From JAIQFL01 sp035295745 (GTDB taxonomy: Bacteria; Acidobacteriota; Terriglobia; Bryobacterales; Bryobacteraceae), in assembly GCA_035295745.1 (NCBI GenBank), contig DATGIL010000073.1, positions 144,612 to 208,611 on the forward strand: a stretch of DNA of 64,000 nt, given 5' to 3'. Positions 44,736 to 53,395 of this stretch are shown in pieces (within the stretch, counting starts at the first letter, position 1; each line of letters begins with the position of its first letter). The notes below the pieces were generated by a model. It was not told where the DNA came from, did not search any database, and was given only the letters and a program-made list of their open reading frames with translations. A program made the translations under genes and the position numbers.

Positions 44736-46229
44736 ATGAAAATCTACCTTCTGCTTGCCGCGATATTACTGGCGTGCTGTCCCGCCAGAACACTCGCTCA
44801 AAGCGCGCCGACCGATCAGGATGTGCAGGCGCTTGCCGCCGAAATTCGGGAGTTGAAAAGCCGGCTCGCCGCCGTGGAAGCGAAGCTCTCCGCTTATCAG
44901 GCCGCGCCGGCTGCAACTGCGGCCGTCGCGCCGCCTCTCCAACCGGCGATTGGCGCTCCGCCCGCCGCCCCTCCTTCCCCGGTGGCTGCCGCCGCGCCCA
45001 CCGAAGTTCCAGCCGGTAAGGCTGTGCCCTTCGCTTTCGGCGATTTCACCTGGATGAACGGACAGAGCCGGCAAAAGTCCCAGCCGCTCTCGAACTCATT
45101 CGCTACCGTGAATCTGTATCTCGACACTTACTACAACTACTCATTCAATCAGCCTCGCGACGACACCATTATCGGCAGCGGCGCCGTCGGCCGCAATACC
45201 GAATGGCAGATCAACAACGCGACCATCGGCGTCGATACGAACTACAAGAACGTGCTCGGCAAGATCACACTTCAGGCAGGGAATCAGCTTGCCGTCACGC
45301 AGGACCAGGACGGCACGGTGAATCGAGGTCGCAACCTCACCGTGGCAAATAACAAGTACATCGGCGAGGCGATCGGCGGCTACCATTTCGACACCTTGAA
45401 CGGCGTCAACGTGGAGGCAGGCTATTTCTACTCGTACATCGGTCTCGAGAGTTATCTGCTCGGTGAGAATTGGAACTACAACCGGTCGTTTCTATCCGAT
45501 ATGACGCCGTTCTATTTCTCCGGAGCGCGCGTCCAGATTTTTCCGACCGACAAAATCAAGATCGAACCCTGGTTCATGAATGGCTATCAGACGTATGGGA
45601 AGTGGAGCAAGAACAATTCGGTCGGGCTCTCGAACATGTGGCGCCCCTCGGAATCCCTTGGATTCGTTGCGAACTTCTACTACGGGACCGATACCAAGGA
45701 CGATCCGCACCGCAAGCGATTCCACCACGATGACAGCGTGCTGTTGCGTTACTTCAATCACCCCGATGCTTCCGGAATTTCCAAGATGGCTCTTAGCCTG
45801 AACACGCATTTCGGCAATCAATGGGATGGTGTCAATCCGTTTCCGGGCCGCAAAGAGTACATTCTCGGATCGTCATTCGCCAACCGCATCTGGTTCAGTC
45901 ACGATCACGTCGCCTGGTCTTTCCGTGCCGAGGGAGTCACCAATCCCGGCCGCTACCTCGCGCTGCTCCCCACTCCGGATGGTTTCCCACCCGGACCCGA
46001 CAACTACAGCCTGAAACTGTGGGACTTGACCTCGACATTTGACGTGATGCCGACGGACTCGCTCGCATTCCGCTTCGAATTCATCAGCCGGCATTCCAAC
46101 ACCCCATACTTCGCCGGACGCGGCGGTACCACCTCGATCGACGGCTTCCAGGGAACGCCGGGGCCGTTCGTTCCCGACATCGCCAAGCATGAGAATCGGC
46201 TAACCTTCGCCATCAATTGGCGGATGTGA
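44736..46229 (+). CDS. Outer-membrane beta-barrel porin (BBP2/OmpL-like)
   Basis: A 497-residue outer-membrane protein. The ATG at 44736 has GGAG 6 nt upstream, and the signal peptide MKIYLLLAAILLACCPARTLAQ follows. Residues ~28-52 form a short coiled coil (VQALAAEIRELKSRLAAVEAKL), as in porins with periplasmic trimerisation helices, followed by a Pro/Ala linker. From ~105 on the sequence is alternating beta strands (VNLYLDTYYNYSFNQP; ITLQAGNQLAVTQDQDG; VEAGYFYSYIGLESYL; FRAEGVTNPGRYL; LTFAINWRM) like Pfam BBP2 porins. Substrate unknown. It converges with a small gene, 13 bp from stop to stop. Confidence 0.85.
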   Translation: MKIYLLLAAILLACCPARTLAQSAPTDQDVQALAAEIRELKSRLAAVEAKLSAYQAAPAATAAVAPPLQPAIGAPPAAPPSPVAAAAPTEVPAGKAVPFAFGDFTWMNGQSRQKSQPLSNSFATVNLYLDTYYNYSFNQPRDDTIIGSGAVGRNTEWQINNATIGVDTNYKNVLGKITLQAGNQLAVTQDQDGTVNRGRNLTVANNKYIGEAIGGYHFDTLNGVNVEAGYFYSYIGLESYLLGENWNYNRSFLSDMTPFYFSGARVQIFPTDKIKIEPWFMNGYQTYGKWSKNNSVGLSNMWRPSESLGFVANFYYGTDTKDDPHRKRFHHDDSVLLRYFNHPDASGISKMALSLNTHFGNQWDGVNPFPGRKEYILGSSFANRIWFSHDHVAWSFRAEGVTNPGRYLALLPTPDGFPPGPDNYSLKLWDLTSTFDVMPTDSLAFRFEFISRHSNTPYFAGRGGTTSIDGFQGTPGPFVPDIAKHENRLTFAINWRM

Positions 46230-46242
46230 GGGTTCGTTGCGA

Positions 46243-46566
46243 TTACTGGAGACTCGCGCCGCTATTCATCGGCAGCGGCGCGTTCGGCGGAGTTCCGCAG
46301 CGGCCGAGGTATTCCATCAGGAGGATCATCTTCAATTCGCGGTCCTCCTCGTGGCGGCCTGCTCCCCTGGATGCCGGCTGATCGGCCACCTGGCAGGTGC
46401 ACCCTGGTCCGTGACTCATGTTGGCAGATTCCAGGATGCACGCCCCCAGGAAGGTTGCGATGAATTCCAGCTCATCGCACGACAATCCCCGAAGGAATCG
46501 CCGGAGTTGCGCTCTTAGGGAATTCTCAGCGCGCGCTACCAGGGCGGTTACCAAAGCGCTTCGCAC
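46243..46566 (-). CDS. Small conserved-looking protein of unknown function
   Basis: A 107-residue protein. The GTG at 46566 has a very good ribosome site (AGGAG, 7 nt spacing), which is the main evidence that it is real. The N-terminal half is helical (ALVTALVARAENSLRAQLRRFLRGL, then SCDELEFIATFLGACILES); the C-terminal half has CTC and EYLGRCGTPPNAPLPMNSGASLQ. No membrane segment, signal peptide or known domain is seen. Three cysteines (GPGCTC, GRCG) could bind metal, but the spacing fits no motif I know. It converges with the porin gene and is 96 bp downstream of the DUF3309 gene. Confidence 0.65.
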   Translation of the reverse strand: MRSALVTALVARAENSLRAQLRRFLRGLSCDELEFIATFLGACILESANMSHGPGCTCQVADQPASRGAGRHEEDRELKMILLMEYLGRCGTPPNAPLPMNSGASLQ

Positions 46567-46662
46567 GGCAGATCTCCTGACGGTGAAGAAACATACGAAT
46601 CTTTGAGTCTTGCCGTATTATGTCGAAATCTGTCGCACCGTGCAAGGGCCTGTACGCGCCCC

Positions 46663-46812
46663 TCAAATACGTCCCGAAAGCATCAGGATGAGCACGATGA
46701 GAACAACCAAACCTAAACCCCCGCTGGGGTAATATCCCCACCCACGGCTGTAGGGCCAGGCGGGAGCAGCCGCAAACAGGAGCACGATCAACAGAACCAA
46801 TAGAATCAGCAT
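46663..46812 (-). CDS. Small membrane protein, DUF3309 family
   Basis: A 49-residue protein that is easily missed. It reads MLILLVLLIVLLFAAAPAW, then PYSRGWGYYPSGGLGLVVLI and a second hydrophobic stretch ending LSGRI. The central PAWPYSRGWGYYPSGG(L/I)G is the hallmark of DUF3309 proteins, which are ~50 residues long with two membrane helices and no known function. AGGAGG lies ~10 nt before the ATG at 46812. In other genomes these genes often sit among envelope-stress genes; here the neighbour is an SRPBCC protein with a glycine-rich N-terminal segment. Confidence 0.88.
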   Translation of the reverse strand: MLILLVLLIVLLFAAAPAWPYSRGWGYYPSGGLGLVVLIVLILMLSGRI

Positions 46813-46887
46813 AGAAGACTTCCTCCTGACCCTTCTTAAGGCAACTGCCCAGCCCTTGTACTGCCCCTCACGCGGGTGTGCAATTCG

Positions 46888-47667
46888 TCAGTAATTGAAC
46901 GCCGGAGCGTCACTCGCTGGGAACGACTCTTCCGAAGCCTCCTGCACCCGATCCTTGGTGCGATGAGGGCGGGTCAAAGTGCCGTTCTCGAATACCTCCT
47001 TCAATCGCGCGAGATCTTCCTCTACCTGCCGGGCTGGCTGCTTTCCCAGAAGGCTGGCGAACAGCACGCCCACGGATCCGGCCGGCGGATTGTACTGCAA
47101 TTCCACCTTCACCTCCGTACCGCGCCCGTGCGGCGCGTCCTTAAACCACACCGACCCTGCGCTGTCGACCTCCGAACCGGGCAGCGATCGCCACGCGATC
47201 AGCTCCTCATCGATCTCGTTGTGGATCACCGCGTCCCATTCGAACGTGCGTCCTCCCGGCCCTTTCACGACCCAATGCGAGCGCCCCCCGCCCAAGTCCG
47301 TCACCGACTCCAGATTCTTCATGAAGCGAGGCAGATTGGAAAAGTCGTGCCAAAAGCGGTAAACCTCGTCGCGCGGATGTGCGATCGTGATCGCGCGGTC
47401 GATGCGGATGCCGGACTGGTAAGGAATACTCGTGGTCTCGGCGCCCTGTCCTTTGGGAGCGGTGCGCAGTCCCAATGCCGAATACGCGTAGGAGTGCCCC
47501 GTGATTCCGCGGCGCAGCAGGTCGCCGCCCACCAGTGCGAGAGCGACGCCCCCCGGCGTTCGCCTCAGGATTCCCGCAGATGCCAGAATCCCGCCTCCGA
47601 TTGCGGAGACGATTCGTTCCGCCTGGGAAATATTTACTACGCTCTTGCGTTGCCCAATACTCTTCAT
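46888..47667 (-). CDS. SRPBCC (polyketide cyclase/dehydrase-like) protein with N-terminal hydrophobic segment
   Basis: A 259-residue protein. Residues ~14-60 (QAERIVSAIGGGILASAGI and GGVALALVGGDLLRRGITG) resemble the DUF2892-like hydrophobic segment often fused to this family. Residues ~85-230 are an SRPBCC lipid-binding fold: IRIDRAITIAHPRDEVYRFW, FSNLPRFMKNLESV, HWVVKGPGG, WRSLPGSEVDSAGSVWF. The tail is acidic (EASEESFPASDAPAFNY). GGGAGG lies 8 nt before the ATG at 47667. The family binds hydrophobic ligands, but the ligand here is unknown. Similar proteins are often found with small membrane stress proteins such as the DUF3309 gene 75 bp downstream. Confidence 0.85.
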   Translation of the reverse strand: MKSIGQRKSVVNISQAERIVSAIGGGILASAGILRRTPGGVALALVGGDLLRRGITGHSYAYSALGLRTAPKGQGAETTSIPYQSGIRIDRAITIAHPRDEVYRFWHDFSNLPRFMKNLESVTDLGGGRSHWVVKGPGGRTFEWDAVIHNEIDEELIAWRSLPGSEVDSAGSVWFKDAPHGRGTEVKVELQYNPPAGSVGVLFASLLGKQPARQVEEDLARLKEVFENGTLTRPHRTKDRVQEASEESFPASDAPAFNY

Positions 47668-47786
47668 CTAAATGCCTCCCTTATGATTCCGAACGGAATG
47701 ATGCGAAGTACTTGAATCCGAAACTTTGGAAGGTGCAATTGCGTGGCCATGAGGAAACGCGTGCCACGGGCGGTGAAACCGCACAC

Positions 47787-48707
47787 TCAGGACGCCAGCT
47801 TGGCTTGTGGTGATTTTTCCGCCTCAGTCTTTTGGTGTGCCTCCCGCTTTCGCTCGGCGCGAGCTTCGGCACGCGAGCCGTGGCGCTCCGCAAAGATATG
47901 CGTAAATTGCGCGCCCAGGAAGAAAATCTGCGCCGAGTAATACACCCACACCAGGAAAACCACCAAGGATCCTGCCGCCCCATACGCCGAGCCCACGCTG
48001 GCCTTACCGATATACAGTCCAATCAAAAACTTACCTATCGAAAACAAAAGCGATGTGACCGCCGCGCCTATCCAGACGTCGCGCCATTCGATGTGTACAT
48101 CCGGCACCACCTTGTACAGCAAGGCAAACAGCACCGTCACCGCAGCGAACGTTAGTATCAAACTGCCCACATGCAGCACCGCCTCGGGCGCTGGAAGGAA
48201 TTGCTCGAAGAACTTGCCGACCGCCGCAATCGCTGCACTCACTAACAGCGAGACAATCAGCAGAAACCCGATTCCCACTACCATTGCAAACGAAAAGAAG
48301 CGATAACGCAGCATGCCGCGAAAGCCGCCGTCCTGCGTCTTCGCACCCCAAACCAGATTCAATGAATCGCGCAGCTCGCCGAATACTCCGGAGGCCCCCA
48401 ACAGCAGCATGAAGACGCCCACGATCGCCCAAACAATCCCCGAAGATTTATTGGTGGAGCTGAGGAGCAGACTTTGCAGCACTCCGGCGCCTTGCGGGCC
48501 TACCAGGCTTCCGACCTGCGCCACAATCCGCCCCTGAGCCGCGTCGCGGCCGAATATCAAGCCCGCAATTCCGATGCTGAAAACCAGTAGCGGAGCCATG
48601 GACAACATCGTGTAAAATGCCAGTGACGCTCCGAGGCGCGGCGCATTGATGGAACTCCAACTCGATACGGTCTGTGTGACAAGAGTCCGGGCCGCCTTGT
48701 AGTCCAT
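47787..48707 (-). CDS. YihY/BrkB family inner-membrane protein
   Basis: A 306-residue inner-membrane protein with about six membrane segments. Typical YihY blocks: RLGASLAFYTMLSMAPLLVFSIGIAGLIFG, split by a conserved helix; IVGVFMLLLGASGVFGELRDSLNLVWG; VTVLFALLYKVVPDVHIEWRDVWIGAAVT; and GAAGSLVVFLVWVYYSAQIFFLGAQFTHIFAERHG. The C-terminus is charged and Lys/Glu-rich. Old annotations call this family ribonuclease BN or a virulence factor; neither has support. The ATG at 48707 has GAGG 9 nt upstream; a longer reading into the ADOP gene is spurious. It follows the ADOP permease by 70 bp on the same strand. Confidence 0.9.
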   Translation of the reverse strand: MDYKAARTLVTQTVSSWSSINAPRLGASLAFYTMLSMAPLLVFSIGIAGLIFGRDAAQGRIVAQVGSLVGPQGAGVLQSLLLSSTNKSSGIVWAIVGVFMLLLGASGVFGELRDSLNLVWGAKTQDGGFRGMLRYRFFSFAMVVGIGFLLIVSLLVSAAIAAVGKFFEQFLPAPEAVLHVGSLILTFAAVTVLFALLYKVVPDVHIEWRDVWIGAAVTSLLFSIGKFLIGLYIGKASVGSAYGAAGSLVVFLVWVYYSAQIFFLGAQFTHIFAERHGSRAEARAERKREAHQKTEAEKSPQAKLAS

Positions 48708-48777
48708 GATTTGGAGCCTCGCTCCCCGGACGTGCAATCTCCGGGCCAGTCGCCTGGGCTGTACGAATCCCAACGCC

Positions 48778-51360
48778 TTAATCGCAGCGCAACGCCAGAA
48801 GCGGGTCGATCCGGACCGCGCGCCGCGACGGCGCCAGTGCTGCCACGACTGAGGCAGCGAGCACCACCAGGACCGCGCCTCCATAAGCCAGCGGGTCGCG
48901 AGGCTTTACTGCGTCGATCTGATTCGCCATCAACGGCGCGATCGCCAGAGCCACGCCGGCGCCCGCCGCCAGGCCGATGAGCGCCAAACGAGCAGACTGC
49001 TGCACCACCATCCTCACCACGTCGGCCGACGCGGCTCCCAGGGCCAGGCGGATGCCGATCTCCTTGACTCTCTGGCTCACCAGGTACGACATTACTCCAT
49101 AGATGCCCGCGACAGTCATTACCAAGGCGAGCCCGCCAAGGGATGCTGTAACCCAGAACACCACCTGGAACGGATAGATCTGCATCGCCAAGACGTCGTC
49201 CATGGAATTGATCATGTCGTAGAGGCTGGGAGCGATTCCGTCTAACGTCGCGGCGATCTGCTGCCGCGAGTTGCGCGTTCCACTCATTCGCACCAGGATC
49301 GAGTCATTGTTGGATGCCCCCCGGTGCGTGGGGAAGTAGACCATGTTCTTGCCACGGGGAGCGGCATCGCTAAGATAGCCGGTTATTGCATCACGCGCCA
49401 CTCCGATTACGGCCGCCTGATTGAACTTGGGTACGCGATCGAAGTAAGGGTCCCGGTGAGGGGAGGCTGGTATCACGAGAGTCTGTCCGATGGGATCGCG
49501 CCCCGGCCACAGGTGGCGGGCGGCGCTCTCGCTGATCACTGCGACAGGCACGTCGGATTCCGCTTCGACATCCGTGAAGCCGCGGCCGCGCAGAATGGGA
49601 ATGCGGAACACAGAGAAATAACCGGCCGAAACCAGATTGTACCCAATGGGCGTAGACCTGCCATCTGGCAGTTTGATTGCCATGGCGCGATCGGTTCCGT
49701 ACAGGGGCGCGTGCCAAGCCTCTGCTACCACTTCGATGCCGGCGGTTTTGGCCAGACGCTCAGCCGCCGTCGCCTGATCCTTCTCTGGCATCTTGATATC
49801 CCAGACTCCCTGGAGGTCCAACCCCACGTCGCGCGCCGTCACCCGGTTCTGGCTACGCAAAACGACCGCGGTAATAATCAGCAAAAGCGAACAGACCGCG
49901 ACTTGCATGACCAACAGCACGCTCCGTAATCGCGAAGGCCTGTAATCGCTCGAGAAATCGCCGCGATTGGCTTCCACCATGCGGGAGCGCGTGGTTTGGA
50001 CTGCGGGCACCAAACCGAAAACGAGAGTCGCAGCGATCGCTGCCAAAAGAATGAACCCGAAGACATGCCAATCGGGTGTCAGATCGGCTATCGCCAGGAG
50101 ACGGCTGAAGGCGGGTGGGACCGTTTCAAAAAGCACTGTCCTTGCACCCCGGATGGTGACCTCGGACAGGGCAAACCCCAGCACCGCCGCAGGCAGGGCC
50201 AGCAGCAGGCTCTCGGTCAACAATTGCCGAATCAGGCGCGCGCGTCCTGCGCCCAGCGACACCCGGATGCCGATCTCCCTTTGGCGCGCAATGGCGCGCG
50301 CCAGCATCATGTTAGAAACGTTCGCGCATGCCGTGAGCAGCACCAGTCCGAAGACCGTGAATACTGTGATAAACGGCAGCACAGTGTCACGGTTGATGGG
50401 AATGGCCGTGGCAGTAGAAAACAAACCCACGGCGGTGGGCCGCTTTTCGTGCGGCATGCGGTCCGCCCATCCTTGCGACCAGGCCAGCAGGTTCGATTCC
50501 GCAGCCTTGGTGCTGACTCCGGGCAGCAAACGCCCTGTCAACTTCAGACGCTCCGCGTCAGGCGAACCGAATGTAATACGGCCCTCGTCAACCGCCCCAT
50601 ACATGCTCAAGGGAATCCAAAAGCCGCACGGAAAACTCGCCAGTCCTGCAAAGGGCGATTGAGTGATGCCCACGATCTGGAAAGGGTGGCCGCGGAGATG
50701 GACGGTTTTGCCCACCAGGTTCGGGTCCCCGCCGAACCGGCTCATCCACGCGTCGTAACTGAGCACCATCACTGCACCCGAGCCCGACGCATCGAAGTCG
50801 CCTGGTAACAGGGGACGGCCTGCGAAGACCCCCGTGCCCAGCGCCGTGAAGTAGTTCGCTGAGACCAGCTCACCGAACAGCGTGCGGCCCTCGACATCGG
50901 CCAGCAGTCCTTCCTCAGCAATCACGTCCGAAAACGGGCTCTTGCGAGACGCCGCGTCCTGGAACTGCGCGAAGGTAAAGCGATGTCCCTGGCCATTCTT
51001 CCCGAACCACGTGAAGGTGTAGAGTCTCCAGGGGTCGTGTACCGCGAACGGGCGAAGGACGTACGCGTTGAACACCGTGAACATGGTGGTATTCAGGCCG
51101 AGCGCCGCGCCGATGGTGCCGGCTACCGCCAGCGCGAATCCGGGCGATTTGCGAAAGCTGCGAAGAGCGTACCGGATGTCCGCCAGCACCGACTCGATCC
51201 AGCCGAATCCCCACACCGCGCGGCTGTCTTCGAGCGCGATCGCCACGCTGCCAAAGGCGGCGCCGCCTGCCATCTCGTGGTGGAAGCGGATCTCTTCTTC
51301 GAGTCCTGCTTCGAATTCGCGCCGCCTTTTCCACTGTTGGATGCGTTTCCAGATCTTCAT
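48778..51360 (-). CDS. ADOP-family ABC transporter permease with N-terminal prefix domain, PadR-linked
   Basis: An 860-residue permease. Residues ~1-60 (KIWKRIQQWKRRREFEAGLEEEIRFH in part) are the charged 'permease prefix domain 1' found before many ADOP proteins. The first MacB/FtsX half begins IRYALRSFRKSPGFALAVAG and has LLTACANVSNMMLARAIARQREIGIRVSLGAG. The second half begins near LLVMQVAVCSLLLIITAVVL and ends YGVMSYLVSQRVKEIGIRLALGA and SRRAVRIDPLLALRCD. Its ATG overlaps the PadR stop by 4 bp (ATGA), so translation is coupled. PadR-ADOP pairs are common in acidobacteria; PadR probably represses both until a compound is sensed. The substrate is unknown, and no ATPase is nearby. Confidence 0.93.
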   Translation of the reverse strand: MKIWKRIQQWKRRREFEAGLEEEIRFHHEMAGGAAFGSVAIALEDSRAVWGFGWIESVLADIRYALRSFRKSPGFALAVAGTIGAALGLNTTMFTVFNAYVLRPFAVHDPWRLYTFTWFGKNGQGHRFTFAQFQDAASRKSPFSDVIAEEGLLADVEGRTLFGELVSANYFTALGTGVFAGRPLLPGDFDASGSGAVMVLSYDAWMSRFGGDPNLVGKTVHLRGHPFQIVGITQSPFAGLASFPCGFWIPLSMYGAVDEGRITFGSPDAERLKLTGRLLPGVSTKAAESNLLAWSQGWADRMPHEKRPTAVGLFSTATAIPINRDTVLPFITVFTVFGLVLLTACANVSNMMLARAIARQREIGIRVSLGAGRARLIRQLLTESLLLALPAAVLGFALSEVTIRGARTVLFETVPPAFSRLLAIADLTPDWHVFGFILLAAIAATLVFGLVPAVQTTRSRMVEANRGDFSSDYRPSRLRSVLLVMQVAVCSLLLIITAVVLRSQNRVTARDVGLDLQGVWDIKMPEKDQATAAERLAKTAGIEVVAEAWHAPLYGTDRAMAIKLPDGRSTPIGYNLVSAGYFSVFRIPILRGRGFTDVEAESDVPVAVISESAARHLWPGRDPIGQTLVIPASPHRDPYFDRVPKFNQAAVIGVARDAITGYLSDAAPRGKNMVYFPTHRGASNNDSILVRMSGTRNSRQQIAATLDGIAPSLYDMINSMDDVLAMQIYPFQVVFWVTASLGGLALVMTVAGIYGVMSYLVSQRVKEIGIRLALGAASADVVRMVVQQSARLALIGLAAGAGVALAIAPLMANQIDAVKPRDPLAYGGAVLVVLAASVVAALAPSRRAVRIDPLLALRCD

Positions 51361-51695
51361 GGCATCTCCATCACGCGCGCGATTCCCGCCAGCAAGAATT
51401 GGAAGCTACGCTTCTCCTCTTCGAGTTTCTTCCGTCCGGCCGCGGTGATCCGGTAATATCGGGCGCGCCGGTTGTTCTCCGTCACGGCCCACTCGGCGGT
51501 GACGTAATCGTTGAGCAGCAATTTCTGCAGGGCCGGATAGAGCGAACCCTCGCCGACTTTGAGCGAATCTTCGGAGACCTGCTGGATATGCTGGGCGATC
51601 CCCCATCCGTGATTGGGACCGCGGCTCAGCGTCTTCAGAACCAGCATTTCTAAAGTTCCCGGAAGGAAATCCGGGCCGGAATTGTTTTTTGCCAT
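51357..51695 (-). CDS. PadR-family transcriptional regulator
   Basis: A 112-residue winged-helix repressor. MLVLKTLSRGPNHGWGIAQHI is the standard PadR opening; VGEGSLYPALQKLLLNDYVTAEW is the recognition helix and wing, and NNRRARYYRITAAGRKKLEEE ends the domain with a short dimerisation helix. The ATG at 51695 has AGGGGA directly upstream. It is the first gene of a coupled pair with the ADOP permease and probably regulates it and itself. In the ~120-bp region shared with the divergent OB-fold gene, two direct TATCG(A/G) motifs ~20 bp apart could be operator half-sites, but this is weak. Confidence 0.93.
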   Translation of the reverse strand: MAKNNSGPDFLPGTLEMLVLKTLSRGPNHGWGIAQHIQQVSEDSLKVGEGSLYPALQKLLLNDYVTAEWAVTENNRRARYYRITAAGRKKLEEEKRSFQFLLAGIARVMEMP

Positions 51696-51780
51696 TCCCC
51701 TCGACCGTCGTTACTATCGACTACCGAGAGAAGTATCGGACACGCACCGACGCCCTGTCAAGCCCAATTGCGACCGCGGC

Positions 51781-51808
51781 TCGACAACGAGTACCAGCCT
51801 CTTATAAT
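51781..51808 (+). promoter_or_regulatory. Strong sigma-70-like promoter placed for a leaderless transcript
   Basis: TCGACA (five of six -35 consensus bases, 51781-51786), a 16-bp spacer and a perfect TATAAT (51803-51808) precede the ATG at 51815 by exactly six bases. With a normal box-to-start distance of 6-7 nt, transcription begins at or beside the A of the ATG. The gene has no Shine-Dalgarno, which agrees. Confidence 0.7.
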
Positions 51809-51814
51809 GCATGC

Positions 51815-52171
51815 ATGAGGACTGCACTCGTCTGTCTGGTGGCGCTCGCCGCGCCCCTGTTCGCCGCCGACACCATTCCATCCGCCCAAGCTAAGGACCA
51901 TGTGGGAGAGATGGTCACCGTCTGCGGCAAAGTCGCCGATACCCGGTACCTGGAATCCGGCAGACAGCCAACCTTCCTGAATTTCGACAAGCGCTACCCC
52001 GGGCACACCTTCACCGGCGTCATTTTCGGCGAGAATCGCTCGAAATTCGGAGCTCCGGAGAAGGAATATCTCGAGAAGGACATCTGCGTTTCGGGAAAGA
52101 TCGAGCTCTACAATGGCAAGCCGCAGATCGTGATCGCGGATCCGGGGCAGATCAAAGTCGAGTCGAAGTGA
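51815..52171 (+). CDS. Small exported OB-fold protein
   Basis: A 118-residue exported protein. Signal peptide MRTALVCLVALAAPLFAA. The mature part is an OB-like beta barrel: AKDHVGEMVTVCGKVADTRYLESG, PTFLNFDKRYPGHTFTGVIFGENRSKFG, DICVSGKIELYNGKPQIVI. This is the nucleic-acid-binding OB pattern seen in small periplasmic proteins of unknown function and in nuclease accessory domains. A disulfide between its two mature cysteines (VCGK, ICVS) is possible. The ATG at 51815 is preceded by a TATAAT box at 6 nt and no Shine-Dalgarno, so it is probably translated without a leader. It is divergent from PadR-ADOP and 80 bp ahead of a glycosyltransferase gene. Confidence 0.8.
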   Translation: MRTALVCLVALAAPLFAADTIPSAQAKDHVGEMVTVCGKVADTRYLESGRQPTFLNFDKRYPGHTFTGVIFGENRSKFGAPEKEYLEKDICVSGKIELYNGKPQIVIADPGQIKVESK

Positions 52172-52251
52172 TCGGGAATGGCCGGGACTTTTCGTTGTGG
52201 ATGGGCATCGCTATTCTTTGGTCTCGCGACGCTTTCGGGGCAGGCCGCTAG

Positions 52252-53385
52252 ATGCGAGTTGCCATTGACCTGACAGCGCTCTTGCCCACGCCAACGGGGG
52301 TCGACGTCTATCTCAGGGAATTGTTACTCCATCTGGGGCGAATCGATGGAACCAACGACTACCTGGTCTTCACGAACTATGAAGACCGCCGGCTCTTCGT
52401 AAACGCGCTCCCGCCCAACTTCCGAATCGTCGCCCAGTGTCTGCGCCCGCGCGCCGTGCGCCTGTTGTTCCAACAAGCCTGGCTGCCGGTCGCGGCCCGC
52501 AGCTGTGATCTTCTCCACTCGCCGTCGTTCCTGATGCCTGCCTGGCGTGGGCGGCAAAAGCATGTCCTGTCGGTGCACGACATGACGTTCTTCCTGTTGC
52601 CCCATGTCCACACGCGCCTGCGTCGCAGCCGCGTCTTCCAGCGGGCGGTTCTTGGAAGCATCGAGCGGACCCACTGCGTTCTGGCGCCGTCCGCCGGGAC
52701 GAAAGCTGACATCCTCGGGCTGCTTCCCCAGCTCGACCCGGACCGCGTTCGAGTTATTCCGTACGGCGTGGCCGACGACTTTCACCCGAGGCTGCCGCGC
52801 GAGATCGAGGAGACTGCCAGGCGTCTGCGCCTGCCATCGAACTACATTCTGCACGTCGGCACCATCGAACCGCGCAAGAACCTCGCGCATCTGCTCGAGG
52901 CATACCGGCTCCTGCTGCGGGCCGGACCAGTCGCCGAGGATCTGGTGCTGGCGGGCCGGCTGGGCTGGGACTACCAGCCCCTCCTGCGCATGATGGAAGC
53001 TCCCGATCTTCGCGAACGCGTGCATCGGATCGGTTACGTGGATCGCGGCGATTTGCCCAGGCTTTACGCTGGCGCCCGTCTCTTCGTCTGCCCCTCGATG
53101 CACGAAGGATTCGGATTTCCGCCCCTGGAGGCGATGGCCTGCGGGGTGCCGGTCATCGCCTCACTGTCTTCGTCGCTTGCTGAGAACCTGCGAGGCGCTG
53201 CGGAACTCGTGCCCCTGGCGGACGTTCCCTCCATGGCGGCGGCGATGTCGCGGCTGCTGCGCGACGACGGCCTCCGTAAACGCGCCCGCGAGCTGGGGCT
53301 GGCACGTGCGGCTGAGTTTCGTTGGGAACAGACGGCTCGCGCGACCCTCCGCTGCTATGAGGAGTTGGCCTCTGGACGAGCTTAG
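52252..53385 (+). CDS. Family 4 glycosyltransferase (GT-B)
   Basis: A 377-residue GT-B glycosyltransferase, cytoplasmic. The N-terminal domain starts MRVAIDLTALLPTPTGVDVYLRELL. The C-terminal nucleotide-sugar domain has NYILHVGTIEPRKNLAHLLEAY and the family signature SMHEGFGFPPLEAMACGVPVIAS with the EX7E glutamates; VRVIPYGVADDFHP joins the two domains. These are typical of mannosyl/galactosyl transferases of exopolysaccharide or glycan synthesis; the exact sugar is unknown. Start: ATG at 52252, weak AGG upstream. It converges with a second glycosyltransferase gene, 10 bp away. Confidence 0.92.
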   Translation: MRVAIDLTALLPTPTGVDVYLRELLLHLGRIDGTNDYLVFTNYEDRRLFVNALPPNFRIVAQCLRPRAVRLLFQQAWLPVAARSCDLLHSPSFLMPAWRGRQKHVLSVHDMTFFLLPHVHTRLRRSRVFQRAVLGSIERTHCVLAPSAGTKADILGLLPQLDPDRVRVIPYGVADDFHPRLPREIEETARRLRLPSNYILHVGTIEPRKNLAHLLEAYRLLLRAGPVAEDLVLAGRLGWDYQPLLRMMEAPDLRERVHRIGYVDRGDLPRLYAGARLFVCPSMHEGFGFPPLEAMACGVPVIASLSSSLAENLRGAAELVPLADVPSMAAAMSRLLRDDGLRKRARELGLARAAEFRWEQTARATLRCYEELASGRA

Positions 53386-53395
53386 CGGGCAGTTC

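Noticed and set aside
47787..48707. Calling the YihY protein ribonuclease BN
   Set aside because: That name came from a mis-assignment; the protein is a membrane protein with no nuclease motif.
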